A stretch of 64,000 bases of DNA. Origin: Phyto melanocephala. Taxonomy: Eukaryota; Arthropoda; Insecta; Diptera; Rhinophoridae. Both the position numbers and the translations under genes were made by a program. The stretch spans positions 129,294,833 to 129,358,832 of the forward strand of contig OW799233.1 in the NCBI GenBank assembly GCA_941918925.1, in the 5' to 3' direction. Under the pieces are notes generated by a model. The model ran no database searches, was not told where the DNA came from, and was given only the letters and a program-made list of their open reading frames with translations. Numbering within the stretch: position 1 is the first letter of the stretch; every line of letters begins with the position of its first letter. Shown here piece after piece: positions 24,023 to 36,369 of this stretch.

Positions 24023-24109
24023 AAAACGCAAAAGTTTTGCAAGAGCGAAAAAATATTTTTTTGTGTCTCATTTCCTTTTCACATAAATTTTGACCGCGAC
24101 TATGCTGTA

Positions 24110-24640
24110 GTCGATCCGTCCGTGAGCTTTAATTTCGGCATTTTTTTTTTAGTATTTTGGCCTAGTCTCTCACAATTCACAGCTGCAATGTTTTCTGTCA
24201 GGGCTGGAAATGTGGCGTGCTTGTCTCTGTACACCAGAAACTTGACGTAGCCCCACAAGAATTAATTTAGTGGGGTCAAATCTTGGCATTCATTGAAATG
24301 CTCGGAACTTGCCTCTCAATATATTTACAGTATCGTGTGATGTGTGGCACCGTTTTGTTGTAACCAGATGTCCATCAGGTAAAATTTCTAAATTTTGGGC
24401 AAATAAAACTCAAAAGTAAGTTATTATCACACGGTACATTGCCACGTTGGGCTTAAAAAAAGTAAGGTGCAATAATGGCGTGGCCACACAAACCGCACCA
24501 AGTAGAACAGCTCTCAGGGTAAATTGATAGCGTTTGAACATCCTCTGACTGCTATTCATAGCAAATTCGAAAATTCTGTTTGTTGAGGTACACATTGAGC
24601 CTGTTCAGTGGGTCGATTTTTACGAAATGTAAAACATTTA
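24110..24640 (-). pseudogene. DD41D-type mariner transposase relic
   Basis: On the minus strand, pieces LNVYLNKQNFRI, STWCGLCGHAIIAPYFF, MDIWLQQNGATHHTI and FLWGYVKFLVYRDK follow each other in the order of the mariner catalytic domain. The second catalytic aspartate is changed to asparagine (QQN) and the third lies in DLTPLN, also asparagine. Several stops are present, and about 14 codons between the two are lost. The N-terminal DNA-binding part was not found. It directly follows an INE-1-like copy. No TIRs are visible. Confidence 0.78.
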
Positions 24641-26834
24641 ATTTACATTTCGTTTAACGTTCTTTACTTACACTCAGAAAACTGACAATCAAATTTATTT
24701 CAAACTATTTGGTTCAATTCTAGAAATCGTACTTTTTTTGTTGTTGTAAACATTTTTATTGCTGACAATTTATTTTTATGCCAAAACGAAATTCGAGGTC
24801 TAGTGCATGCTGTCTCCGCTCAGATTTGCACAACGTTTTGCCCCAGTCTCGGTAATTATTATTTTCGCTTTCCAACTATTAATCGAAAACATTTTGTTTT
24901 AAGCAAAATTGATCAAAAGAAAATAATTAATTTTTCTCAAAAAACTTCTAGTTGTTTTCGGTTAAGTCATGCATAAAGAACCTATGCCTTAAAGGGAGAT
25001 TTAAACGGATTCTAATATCATATTCTAAACACAACCTCATACTCTTTAAACATTTGAACTAAATCATTTTCGCCATTAAATAAAATTGAAACTCAAAATC
25101 GTTGCATAAGCTATTTTGCGCGCTTTACTGCGTATGATAATCTGCCATAAATTATCGTAAATAGTTTAACAAAATCTCTAAAGTATAAAATAAAACTGAA
25201 TCTCTATAAAATTTATAGCACCTTCTAAACATAAACGTTAAACAAAATGTGCAGGAAAAGAAAAATAACAACAACAACAACACAAACAGCAAAGAAAAGC
25301 AGCGGCAATCAAAAAGGTTTCCATTTAAATATACTACACGATTAAAGGCAAATCTCCTTAAACTTTTTTTTTATATGTAAATGTGTGTGTGTATGCCTGT
25401 GTGTACGTAATACTAAAACGTACGAAACATGCGTCTGGTAGTTACATGAAAAAAAATTTTGAAATATAAAAGTGTATGTAAGCCTATGTGTGTCTTTTTT
25501 AACAACACATGTACATATGTATATTCGTTTACGATGTAGAAGAAAGTCTTAACCTTTTATAACCCACTTAAATGCTAAACAAGTATATAAGACTTTAGCG
25601 AAAATCTTTTCGTAATTATATATTACATTTTAGTTTCTTGGAGTAACAGAGCAAAGTTGTTCTCGTCTTTAAACTGTAAAACAGAAAACACTTTTGTGCA
25701 TATATTAAACTAATTTATCTTTCTTGAAACAAGAAAAAAGAAAACTAAATAAAGATGTTTGAAAAAAAGAAGAAGAATTTGTTTTCAAACTATGCTTCCA
25801 TTAAGACATTTCAAATTGTCATTTAAATGCCATAACATATGCGCCTTTTAAAAATTAATATGACTGTGTGCGTAAGAATGTCTTTGGAATGTGCCATTCA
25901 CATTTGCATCTTTTATACATAAAAGAGACACACATATTCGCACAATAACTAAAATACCCAGCAGATAGAGAAACTAGTATGTGATTAGATATATATTAAT
26001 TCTTTAAAGCTTCAGACTGGTTACATATCCGTCCCTTTTTCATGTATCAAACTATCGACTATAAGATAAGGTGGTCAAAGGAATTTAACTAGTTCATTTG
26101 CATAAAGTTTTATACTAGTCATTGGCAGAGTGGCAAATAAGTATACCCACCTCACACACACACACACACACACAGTAAATTAATGTTAATTTTACATAGC
26201 AATTAAAGCATCAAGCACCACAAAAGTTTTCTTTTTAAATGGATTTAAATCAGGGTCTTTTGCTTTTTAAGTTTTAGGCTCTAATCGCTACACCAAAGAA
26301 TTGCAATGAATAAAAAAACGGGAACACTTCTAATATAAAAACTTTTATTCCATTCCATTGCCATAGTTTTTATGATAATTTACCTCACACATTGTAATAC
26401 TTCGTTTTATTTCACACTATATATTTCTTTTTTATTTATCTTTATTTGTATTGTTTTTAGTTAGAAAAAAGTTGAACATGAACAAAACACATCACAGCAT
26501 CACAAAAAGCAGTATCTAACACAATTTTATAAAAAATTTAAAATTAAAAGAAAAAAAAAGGTTTACAGCTTTGTATTGCCTAGAGAATTTACTAAACGAT
26601 GACTAAACCATATTTTCTATTAACTGTTTTTCCTTCTCATGAAAAGTAACGAAAACGTTAGTTAGGGCCTTTCGATATTAAGGTAACGATATATTACTGT
26701 ATTGCATACGAGGCATATAAGTGGTGTTTCGTTTCCTAAAGAATTTTCAAAACACATAGTTATGTTTTTAAAATATTTAATCTTAAGCCAAATAAATTTA
26801 TAATAAGCATAAATGTACAAACAAAATCATGAAA
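24641..26834. other. No gene seen; AC and GT microsatellites
   Basis: AT-rich. It contains a (GT)n-like tract near 25381-25410, an 'aacaac' tract near 25268-25285 and a pure (AC)n at 26152-26174. No frame or RNA gene supported. Confidence 0.5.
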
Positions 26835-27640
26835 AAACAAGTAAGAGCGCTATTAATATTCGGCCGTGCCGAATCTTATATACCCTTCACAACGTGTAGT
26901 CATGCAATAATAGTAGTTTTTATCACCATTCATCTCATATGAATTACGTACATACAGATATACAGAACATACATATATAAAAACATCCCATTGTAAAATT
27001 ATAAATTTACGTATGTATTTTTAAAAAAAAAATAAAAAAAAAATTTTAAAACATAAAAAAAAATTTAAAAAAAATAATTAAAATATAAATAATAAATATA
27101 AAATAAAAAAAAAAAATAAAAAAAAATTAAAAAAATAATAATAATAAAAATATATATATAATATATTAAATAAAAAATAAAACAAATATAAAAAAAATTA
27201 AAAAAAAAATATAAAAAAATATAAAAAATTTTTTTTTGGCTCAGCTGGGATTCGATGCCACGTTTACTCCAACCAGTATACACGTTTGTATGTATGTATG
27301 TTGTTGTTGTAATGTTGTTTTTGTAAAAAAAATTTAGGTGGTCGTGGATTTTTGCTCATATCTCAGTTGTTTATGTACCGATGTTTCTGATTTTCAATAC
27401 CGATCTACTCCCGAATATTTCTGATATTTTAATACCTCACCCGGGTCCGAGCAATATCGGGGGGCTTCAAAAAGTTGATTTTAACATACACACGGACAGA
27501 CTGACAGAGCTTAATCGACTCCCCTATTCATAAGCTTTCAGAAAAAATATACTTTATAGGGTCTGAAATGAAAATTGTAGAAATTTTACACGGAATGACA
27601 AACCTATATATACCCTTTTTCACTGTGTGAAGGGTATAAT
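26835..27640 (-). repeat. INE-1/DINE-1-like element with A-run core
   Basis: The same subfamily as the copy at 23304: ends 'aacaagtaagagcgctatta' and 'gtgtgaagggtata', an A/T-run core (27018-27230), then 'gattcgatgccacgtttact', 'gtatgtatgtatgttgttgt', 'ctcatatctcagttgtttat', 'cttaatcgactcccctattc'. It also has 'acccgggtccgagcaatatc', which the copy at 23304 lacks. No coding capacity. Confidence 0.87.
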
Positions 27641-28609
27641 AACAAGTAAAATTCCACAATTGATTCTTAAAACTGCCAAAAGAAAATGTATTGATGAGTA
27701 TGCGGTAAACTGGATTTGAAATTAAATTAAACTGTACGACGTTTGAGAGCGAAACTCTCCTTATGAGCAATACTCCGCGTAAGTATTACATTGGGAGCCA
27801 TATTGTATGTCATTAGTTTAAACTTAAGACTTAATAAATGTACAGATTGGAGTAAAATTAAAAAAAGGAACGAGGATTTGAAAATAATTCAAACATAAGA
27901 CGGGGAAAGCTAAGAAATAAATAGAGAACGAGAAAAAGAGAGAGAGAGGGAGAGCGAATTATATAAAAAGCATATTTTAACGTAATATTATGAGATTGTT
28001 GATGAATACAAATGCTTAATTAAATGCCGTAATAACATTATCTTAATCAAGCAGATTTTTTTAAACACAAACACACGCTTTCATACTTACATCCTTGGAA
28101 TCTTAAAGTAAGAACACAGTAAAAACACATATGTTGTTTGTACAACATGCACACAATTTTAAAATTATTTAAAACAAATTTCTGGTAAAAAATTAAGAAC
28201 TAAAAGACAATATAAAAAAAATTTATAAAAATTTTTACACACAGAAACTTTTTAAAATTGAGCTTTTTAATATAATTCTTTCTTAAATAAATGTGTAATA
28301 TTTTATATTAATATTGATATCATATCAAAGGAAGTAAATAGAAATACGTTTTAAAAATAAAAAAATGGTTTTGCACTAAAAAAAAAAAAATTAATTAAAG
28401 ATTCCTTAAAAATATTGCAGCATAAAAAATCATTTATTTTTTCTGAAATAAACGTACCAGCACTTTGAAGGCAATGAAAGGATTCAATGCAAATGTTTTA
28501 GCCATATTGGATCCCATGAAATTCGTATACCGACATGTTTTTCTCTTACAAAGTAGCTCCCCATACTCCGATTTTCTTAATCACTTCAGCCCCAACTCTT
28601 AATAACATT
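27641..28609. other. No gene seen; AT-rich, GA-rich run near 27930
   Basis: An 'agaaaaagagagagagaggg' run lies near 27930-27955. Nothing else supported. Confidence 0.5.
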
Positions 28610-29290
28610 AAATTAACCCTTAAACAGACCCCCGAGGGCATAGTGCCTTGGTGAAGCGCCCACGCCTCGGTGTTATTGCTAGTACGGTGACTACAGCTAT
28701 TTCAACCACCTTTGACTGTGGCATGGGTGAATCGTACATAAAAAGGTTAGGGAGACTTAGATAGCGATTGAGCGCACGACTATGCTCGAGGGGCTGCATA
28801 GGGGATGGATTCATGTACAATGAGGACATGGTTAGTGATATCAGTATCTTTTCTAATGGGGCGTAAGAGAATTCTGGACCTTGAACTTAAGGGGTTTAGG
28901 AAGAATCTAATACCAATAGAGTGCATTAGTCGATTGAGCGTGGTCGTTGGGCTTCTTTGCATGCTCATAAAGGATGAATTCATGCACAATGAGAGCATGG
29001 ATAGTGACATTAGTACCTTTATTGATGGGGCATATGAGGCTCATACCGCGATAGTCTAAGGATCACAAATTAAGTGTGAATGCTCGTGGGTCTTCAGTAT
29101 AACGAAGATGCTAGCGGTTTCGAAGGACTGTGCGATTAGGATTGACAATACGAAATCTTTTTCCAGTTTAGAGAAAACGCCTATTGTGGCTAAGAGACAC
29201 AGTTGATAAATTGATGCTGAGAGGTAGCCACGAAACCACCGGGCAGCGAACTGTGTCGAAAAGGGACCCGAAATAGTTTCGGTGTTTTCA
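28610..29290. other. GC-richer block with a diverged ~167-bp tandem duplication, unidentified
   Basis: Base composition is markedly less AT-rich than the flanks. A segment starting 'cgattgagcg' at 28765 recurs at 28931, and the phrase 'ggatg.attcatg.acaatga' at 28803 recurs at 28972. The offsets are 166 and 169, so the copies differ by a 3-nt step. Read on the plus strand, copy 2 gives DEFMHNESMDSDISTFIDGA and copy 1 gives DGFMYNEDMVSDISIFSNGA; the minus strand also shows conserved text (SLSMLSLCMNSS / SLTMSSLYMNPS). A plus-strand frame runs 28805-29059 and a minus-strand frame 29056-29478. I recognise neither. It could be a relic of a repetitive gene or of an unknown mobile element. Confidence 0.45.
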
Positions 29291-29579
29291 GAGATTAATA
29301 CTATAATTTTACGATAAATATTTCTGTGCGATATTTTTACCTGTAATTTTTCTATTTTAAGGATAGATAAAAGATTAAAATGTGCCTTAAAAACATGAAG
29401 AAATATATCAAAAAAATTTTTATAAATTTTTTTTATTAAATAAAAGTTTAGATGAAATTTGCTATAAAATAAAAACATTTTATCAACAATTTTTTATTAA
29501 AAAAAATCTCATTAAGAAATCTCAATAAAATGAAAATTTATGAACAATTTAGTAAAAATATTAAACAAAAAATCATGAA
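29291..29579. other. No gene seen
   Basis: AT-rich transition with no supported feature other than the tail of an unidentified minus-strand open frame. Confidence 0.4.
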
Positions 29580-30292
29580 AAATATTGTGATCAAAAATGT
29601 AGGTCGTTGGTAGTCGCATTTTTTAGAAGAGGCTGCACCGATTTCGCTAAAATCTTTTTTAATTTTTGCCATAACCTAACTTAAAAATTTACGAAAAAAA
29701 AATTTACCGCGCTCACTTTAACACCCACTTTGTTTAGTCAGAGAACGGCTAATTTTGTTAATTTTTTTTTACGAAACCGATTTGGAGAATTTTTAATGTT
29801 TGTATAACCTTCTTCTATTACATAAAAAAAAACAATGTCCGTTGCTAAGCGTATAGCAGAAGAACGGTTGTATCAATTTTGCTACTTTTTGTTTGTTTAA
29901 TTATCTATGAAGCTCAAGACTGGACCTAATAGAAAATTTTTTATAATCTAATTTGCATATCCGCAGAGTTAAAATTGTTATAGGCTTCAAATTTCGGTTT
30001 ACGTTTTCGGTTGCAAAATCCAGAGGACGTGGTTTCCCCTCTTTGATTTCATTTCTGCAAAACTGTAATCTCTATTTGATTTAAACTTAATACGAGCTAC
30101 TTTTGATAACAACTTCTTAAAAAGAATTAAAAATGGTAAGGATCGAAAAAGGGTGACCGATACCCTCATAGAAATGAAATACTATTTACGACAATTATGG
30201 TGTATCTAACGAACAATGGCAGATAATATTTAAATATATTTCCAAATAAATAAATACAATGTGGCCAGCCAAGCGGACCGGGTTCAGCTAGT
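29580..30292 (-). repeat. ACTAGCT...CCCGG-headed repeat, reverse copy
   Basis: Read on the minus strand it begins 'aactagctgaacccggtccg' and includes 'cgaaatcggtgcagcctctt', the same head and 'aaatcggt.cagcc' phrase as the copy at 93-1036. The distal boundary near 29580 is approximate. Confidence 0.55.
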
Positions 30293-31085
30293 TATTCGTT
30301 TTCGGCTTCGATTGGAGCTGGTTTTATAGCATTTTCCATAACATCTTTCAAAATGTTTGCCCATAGCTTGAGTTCAAGGATTGTGTCGAACTAATTTACA
30401 TATTCTCGCCATAACCCCATGAAAATAGTCAGTTCCTAATAAATCTGCCGAACGCGCTGGAAAACTAATTTTTGAATTTCTGGAAATAATTCACCTTTAA
30501 AAATTTTTAGTTTAATGTGCCATTGAGTTTCGGGTTGCGGTTCCATCTAGCTGAAACCACATCACAGATTTATTTTGCGTTGGCAGTAGTTCTATTTTCA
30601 TTATTAAAAACGTAAGGCCCAATGATATTTTTAGTTGTAATGCCACACCATACTGTACACTTAATGGGGAGCAATTGGCGTTGATGAATGGCTTCGGTTT
30701 TCATAATTCCAGAACCTACAGTTCTCCTTATTCACAAAGCTAGTTTAATTGAAAATGAGCTGACTCATTTATTACTACATTTCCAATGCTTCATTTATAA
30801 CTACATTTTTAATAAAGCCGATTTTATTTATCATTACCTGTTGGAATGACACTACAAAATTTAGACGTTACTGATAGTCTGAGGGTTTTAATTTATGCAC
30901 CCATTGCACCTTATAGAGAAATAAGAGCAAATTGTTTTCAAAGGCGACATAGTGGCATACGAGCCATTCCCAGCTGAGCAAAACACCTTTCGGTAGTTGT
31001 GTCTGGTGTACTTTGCTGTACACGTTCAATATTTTTTGCTGTGCAAATGTTAGTGGTGATGAACTAAGCAACGAATCAAAAAAAA
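30293..31085 (-). pseudogene. Degenerate mariner-like transposase relic
   Basis: On the minus strand VMWFQLDGTATRNS matches the second-aspartate block (MWFQQDGATCHT in the good copies). ISRNSKISFPARSADLLGTDYFHGVM matches the third-aspartate block (ISRN.PVNWPPRSCDLTPLDYFLWGY). Upstream pieces are too worn to read. Many stops and frame changes. It abuts the reverse CCCGG repeat. No TIRs found; the upstream limit is approximate. Confidence 0.6.
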
Positions 31086-31164
31086 AAAAAATTTTTTTTT
31101 TTTTATTAAAAACTTACTAAAAATTTTTTATTTAGCAAAAATTCATTGAATATTATATATGAAA

Positions 31165-31700
31165 ACTAGCTCACCCGGCAAACGTTGTTTTGCCATATAA
31201 ATTATTTCCAGAAAATATTTTTTACATTAAAAAAAAGGTAAACGATATATTTTCTACGGTATGCAGATCTATCTTAGTTTAAAATTTAATCGAAGTCGTT
31301 ACAGTATTTAATTGAGGCATAAATTGTCCCTTGGGGTGAGTAATCCTAAATATTTAGGAGTATTGAAAATAGATGTTTGGCATTGGCTGAACTATAAATT
31401 GTGTGCAATTTGAAAAAAAATACTACAAACTATATCGATGAAAGTACATAATTAAAAAAAGTGGGCGTTAAAGTAGGCGTGGTAAAAAAGTATCCAATTA
31501 ATCATACCAGAGTCTGAGCTATATTATGTGAAAATTTCAAGAAGATCGTTCCAGCAGCCTGGCCTACCTGAGGGGGTGTGAAAAAAGGCGTGGCTTTGAG
31601 GAGCATGAAAAAAAGATGTTGACAGATTCTCAGACTTACCCGATATGCACACAAGATTTCATGAAAATCGGTCGAGCCAATATTAGAATTTATATAAAAC
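31165..31700 (+). repeat. ACTAGCT...CCCGG-headed repeat
   Basis: Begins 'actagctcacccggcaaacg' followed by 'ttgttttgcc', then 'gtgggcgttaaagtaggcgt', and ends near 'gaaaatcggtcgagccaat'. It shares head and tail phrases with copies at 93 and 30292. The opening is a very common arthropod repeat start as I recall it, but I cannot name the class. Confidence 0.6.
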
Positions 31701-34124
31701 CAAAATTTTAAAAATAAGGTAAACAAAGTACTAAAAAAGATTTTCGAATTTTGTTTACAACTTTTTGATTTTACGAGCTTTCATCGAATATTTATGTATA
31801 AAAAATGCCTGTTAAGACAAAAATGTATAAAAAAATTGCAACATAAAGACTGTATAAAATAATTTCGATATCTAGGGTGTGTTTAATATTTTTTAAAATA
31901 ATTGAATTTTTACAAAAAAAAAAAAATTGGAAAACTAAAACCCATTTCGCACATCAACCCCCTGAAATAAATAAATCTGGTTATAAGTACCGCATTCATA
32001 TGTATATCTTTAATTGTGTTGTTGTATGGATTAGTTCGGGTACTTTTTACTGATGACTCGTTGCTAGCAGCAAATTCTAAAATTAAGTTTTTTTTATTCA
32101 ATTACATTTGAGTTTAGATTTTTGCAGTTGTATTTTAACTTTTATCTGCAATTGATGACAACATACGTTCATTTACAAGTTTCATTAATTTAATATTTAT
32201 ACAATTTCATTTAAAATTAATGGCCTCTTTTTACTCTTCTAAAGAATATAAAATGTTTACCCCCTCATCTTTCTGTTGCAAACTCCCCCAATAAACGGGT
32301 GTCTAGAAAATTTAAGTTCCTAAGAAGAAGGCAAAAAAAAAATACTTACAATTCCACAAAACAAAAATATCAATTTGAAGGGTGATTTGTTGTAGTATTT
32401 TTGTTGTTGTTGTTTTGTTTATTATATCATTTCCTTTATTTCCTGAAATGTATTGCGTTGGGTGCACACTGAACTGCCGTTCCTAAATAATTTCGCGCTG
32501 TTTTTATACCTTTTAAAATTCAACTAGATGGCATTTGAAATGGTTCAATTATTTAAATTTTAAAAATCCTCATATAACACAAACATTAAATGTAGGATTT
32601 TAAACAAATATGTATGTATGTAAGTACTTACATACATAAGTAGAAAAAGAAAATAATAAAAAAAAAAAATACAGGAAAATTAGAGAAAACAAATTAAAAC
32701 CAAAATCCCACTTAATGTCTGTGTGCAATTTTGTGGGGCGTTTTTTGTTCTATCGGTAAATAAATAATAAACCTTGACGAAATTCTTTATTTTAACATTA
32801 AGCGTAACAAATTTTGTGCCTGTTTAAGGACATTAATTAAATTGGTTTTATATGATTTTTTAGAATGTCAACTTATTGCGCTGATTTAAATTAAATTGGT
32901 ATTAAATACTTTTGGGCATAAGGCTCAAAAGTATTCGTTAAAGAGAAAATCTTGCAAAACTGGAAAATAAATTTAATTTAAAATATAAGACAAAAATTAG
33001 GATAATGTCACAGTCGCTACTGACACAGCTGTCAAGCAATGTAAACATTTTTAAATTTTTTTCTACAAAAAATATTGGCAAGAAGGCACGCCATATTCGA
33101 CTGCACTAACAATCAACATTGCATAATGTAATAATTTTATACCACAAAATTTATTGTTTTGGTTATAATTGTATTTATTAAAAAAACTCTATATGCCTAA
33201 ACTATTAGGCCCGGCAGACATAATCCCGCTCATATTTTGTTGTTTCGATATTATCGTTCACAGAAACCTATCACAGCGCCACCTACCCGATTCAAATGCA
33301 AACCTAAGCCATAATGGTACCAAGTCAAAGAGAGCACAATATTTAATCGAAATAAGTTCACAAATAAATAAAATATATTACCCGAGTAAAGCGTCATCTA
33401 TCGGGTTCAGTCTAAACCGTAAACCACGCCCATTATTTTACTCTTTTTATTTCACTCTGCTTAAAGAATGCTTGCTTTAATTTTTCTAACAAAAATCTGG
33501 AAACGGTTAAAGGAAACATTTACTAAAAATTAAAAGAAATAAGCTCTCAGACAAATTTGACAAATTTTCTTGAATTTGTTTAACTTTTTATAAAATTTTA
33601 GTTTGACAAACTTTAACTTGTGTGGCCAGTTATCATGTGTGTTTATTTGAATGTTGATGTCCGAATGAGAAAAACAAAGGAATTTGTTGTTAGTACAACT
33701 AATTCCTCCCATTCACTATTTCTTATACACTAGCAAATTCAAGAGTTTACTAACTTTAATTTGTGCGTCTAAAAGCTGTTTAATGCTACCCTTTTCCAAA
33801 CATTAAGTTATAATGTCTGAGGAGTTCAAGGTGTGTGCAAAGTTTCATTAATATCAGAAGACGTTCTGAAGACGTAGTTGCTACTAAGTATGGGCGTGAC
33901 ACTGTCTAACTTTTAATTACAAATTTTTTCGCAAATGGGCCTTTAAATTAATTCAAAATTATACAAGATGTTTTTAGATTCAAATATGTACAAGTCAAGC
34001 TTTCGTGAGGGCATACACTTTGAAGGAGAGGTCGGCATTTGTGAAAACGAATCACACTTCTGCAGATGAATCTCATAAGACTTTTATGCTTATCAAAATC
34101 TTCAACTACCTTTATAGAAAATAC
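31701..34124. other. No gene seen; short repeat fragment at 33800-33930
   Basis: Mostly AT-rich. The text 'gtgtgcaaagtttcat' with 'gggcgtgacactgtc' near 33830-33915 is a fragment of the tandem unit seen at 12.3 kb. An open frame at 33169-33480 resembles nothing known. Confidence 0.5.
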
Positions 34125-35424
34125 AAGGGGTGTCTCGAAATGCTTTTTTACATTTTTTACAGGGCACTACGCAAACAATTATTATTTAATTAATTTTTTT
34201 GTTCCACTCTGTGATAGTTATAAGTGTCAACAATACTTTGTTAATAAGTTTATTCAAATTATTTAATCCGTATTTAAAATGTCGTCAAATAGAGAAAAAG
34301 TGAGAAAATATATTGTGGATATTTATAATAAAAATAAACAACTTTCTTACGCTGATTTTGCGCGACGGGCAAAAGTGTCCAGACAGACTGCCCGTAACGT
34401 TATTTTTAAATTCAAAAAAGACTTGTCTATTAAGCACAAGAAAGGTGGAGGGCCTCGTGGTTTTAGGAATCCTCAAATCGTTAAAAAGGTGAAGGCACTT
34501 TGGAAGCAAAATCCAAACATTTCCATTCGCGATATCGCACGAAAACTAAATATTTCGAAGTCGCTTGTAGAACGAATAAAGAAAAAAGAAAATTTAAGAA
34601 CATTTAAAGTCAAGAAAGCTCCAAACGAAAATGGAACAAAAAGGGCAAGAATAAGAGCAAGACGGTTGATACGTCACAAATTAAATAATTTTAATGGATG
34701 TATTTTAATGGACGATGAAACCTATTGTAAGGCTGACTATTCAGAGCTTCCTGGTCAGGGTTTTTATGTTTCTAATAAAAGAGCTAATGTTTCCTATAAA
34801 TTTAAGTATAAAAAGATTTCAAAATTCGCCAAAAAATATATGATATGGCAATCAATATGTACATGTGGGAAAAATTCAAAGGCAATCATTGTGAATCGTA
34901 CAATGAACAGCTAATTTTATATTAATGAGTGCCTGAAAAAGGCTGTATTGCCATTATACAGAAGCCACAATATACCTCCACTGTTTTGGCCCGACTTGGC
35001 AAGCTGCCACTACAGCAAAGACGTCGTTGAGTGGTATGAGGCCAACAAAATAAATTTTGTACCGCAAAACATGAATCCACCTAATTGTCCAGAGCTAAGG
35101 CCTATTGAACGCTATTGGGCTATAATTAAGCAGTACCTAAGAACAAAGTTCAGAGCTTCTGCAAATGTAAAAAAATTTGGATTTATTTGGAAAAAAGCTA
35201 TCAAACACTTAAAAACGTGTGTCCAACGTTTAATGCAAAGCGTTAAGAAAAAAGTGCGAAATTTTGCAAAAGAAATAAAATTTGAAACTTTGGTTTTTGC
35301 ATAATAAAGTTTAGAAATTTTTCTCCATAACGCCAATAAAATGTATTTTTTTTTTTTTTTTTTTTGAAAAAACTAGATTTGGGAGACATTTTAAAATGTA
35401 AAAAAGCATTTCGAGACACCCCTT
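34125..35424 (+). mobile_element. DD37E Tc1/mariner-superfamily element, nearly intact
   Basis: A 1300-bp element with perfect 32-bp terminal inverted repeats: AAGGGGTGTCTCGAAATGCT then TTTTTTACATTTT at 34125-34156, and the complement at 35393-35424. A TA lies just outside the left end (34122-34123, with an extra C) and at the right boundary (35424-35425). It holds a single transposase gene with one nonsense codon. Catalytic spacing of 37 residues between the second D and the E matches the DD37E (ITmD37E-like) lineage described in flies and mosquitoes. TIRs without a mismatch point to a young insertion. Confidence 0.92.
34279..35304 (+). pseudogene. DD37E transposase with a single in-frame stop
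   Basis: The ATG at 34279 opens a frame continuous to the TAA at 35302 apart from one TAA at 34912-34914, about 340 residues in all, normal for the family. Two helix-turn-helix domains are visible: SYADFARRAKVSRQTARNVI (about residues 19-40) and ISIRDIARKLNISKSLVERI (about 81-100). The first catalytic D is in ILMDDETYCKADY, the second in FWPDLASCHY, and the E in CPELRPIERYW. The stop sits between the catalytic halves, where family members usually carry a glutamine-containing NGxIYxNECL-like stretch, so a single C-to-T change is the simplest cause. As it stands the product would end after the first catalytic D. Confidence 0.92.
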
Positions 35425-35425
35425 A

Positions 35426-36369
35426 CCTACCGTTGCCCCATGCAAGTGCAAGTGAAAAAAAACCAATACACTAACACTTTTTTACTAACACAACTACACT
35501 TTGGCAACCTGCGACTCAGCTTGCGAAGAAATTTTTAAGCAAGTAAAATTTTTACAGTTACAGCAAGTAAAGTAACAAACCGAAAAACAGTGTTGTCTAA
35601 TACTGAGTTTTTTGTTAACTCAATAATATATCATACAATTGTGGTAAATAATTCAGCTAATTTTTTTAATAAATATGTATATATGTATATGAAGAATATT
35701 AAGAATAATTATAAATATTCATGTAAAATGTAAGTTTTAATATAAATATCAAAATTTAATAAAAAAAAATTATATTAAAAAGTTACATGTCTAAAGGTAA
35801 CGTTCAATAGTGGCTATTGACAACACTTAATTACCAATTGAAGCAGCGCTATTTGTTTTAAATTTGTTTGAAGTTTATTTGTTGACGACATTTTAAAAAT
35901 GAACTTGCACTGTGCTGTGTAGCCACTCAAAAAATTTTTGTGTTTTTTTTGGCATTTCTCCTAATTTTCGTTAGTAATACGTATACACTACTTGCAAGTA
36001 AATACTTGCTTGTGGCAACGTAGGGTTAGCAACTTAGGAGCAAATAGTATATGGAAGGTGGACATTGGGCGTGTCATAATCACTTTTTGTTATTGTGGTT
36101 ACGTTGACAAAAATAAACCCACATTTAATACTGAAACAAAATTGTGTTTGCAAAAGCTACACGAAAACATACGGCCTATAATTGAAATGACGTTTGCATC
36201 GTTAAATACTCTCAGTTTTTTAACTTTTTTTGTTCTTATTTTCCATTGTATCAAAGCGAACAAAACATATTGCGTTGTTTATAAGATGTATAAAAGAGCG
36301 CCAGATCGTCTTTTGATTTGGACAATATTTGATGGGGAATGAACCGAATATTTCGATGAATGTCAAAAT
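35426..36369. other. No gene seen
   Basis: AT-rich; an open frame at 35992-36342 has no recognisable domains and crosses into the next repeat. Confidence 0.5.

Noticed and set aside
27065..27283. Open frame rich in F, I and Y
   Set aside because: It is only the A/T-run core of an INE-1-like copy read as codons.
28620..29059. Overlapping open frames on both strands as real genes
   Set aside because: They are short, overlap on opposite strands, and none matches a family I know; kept as an unidentified block only.
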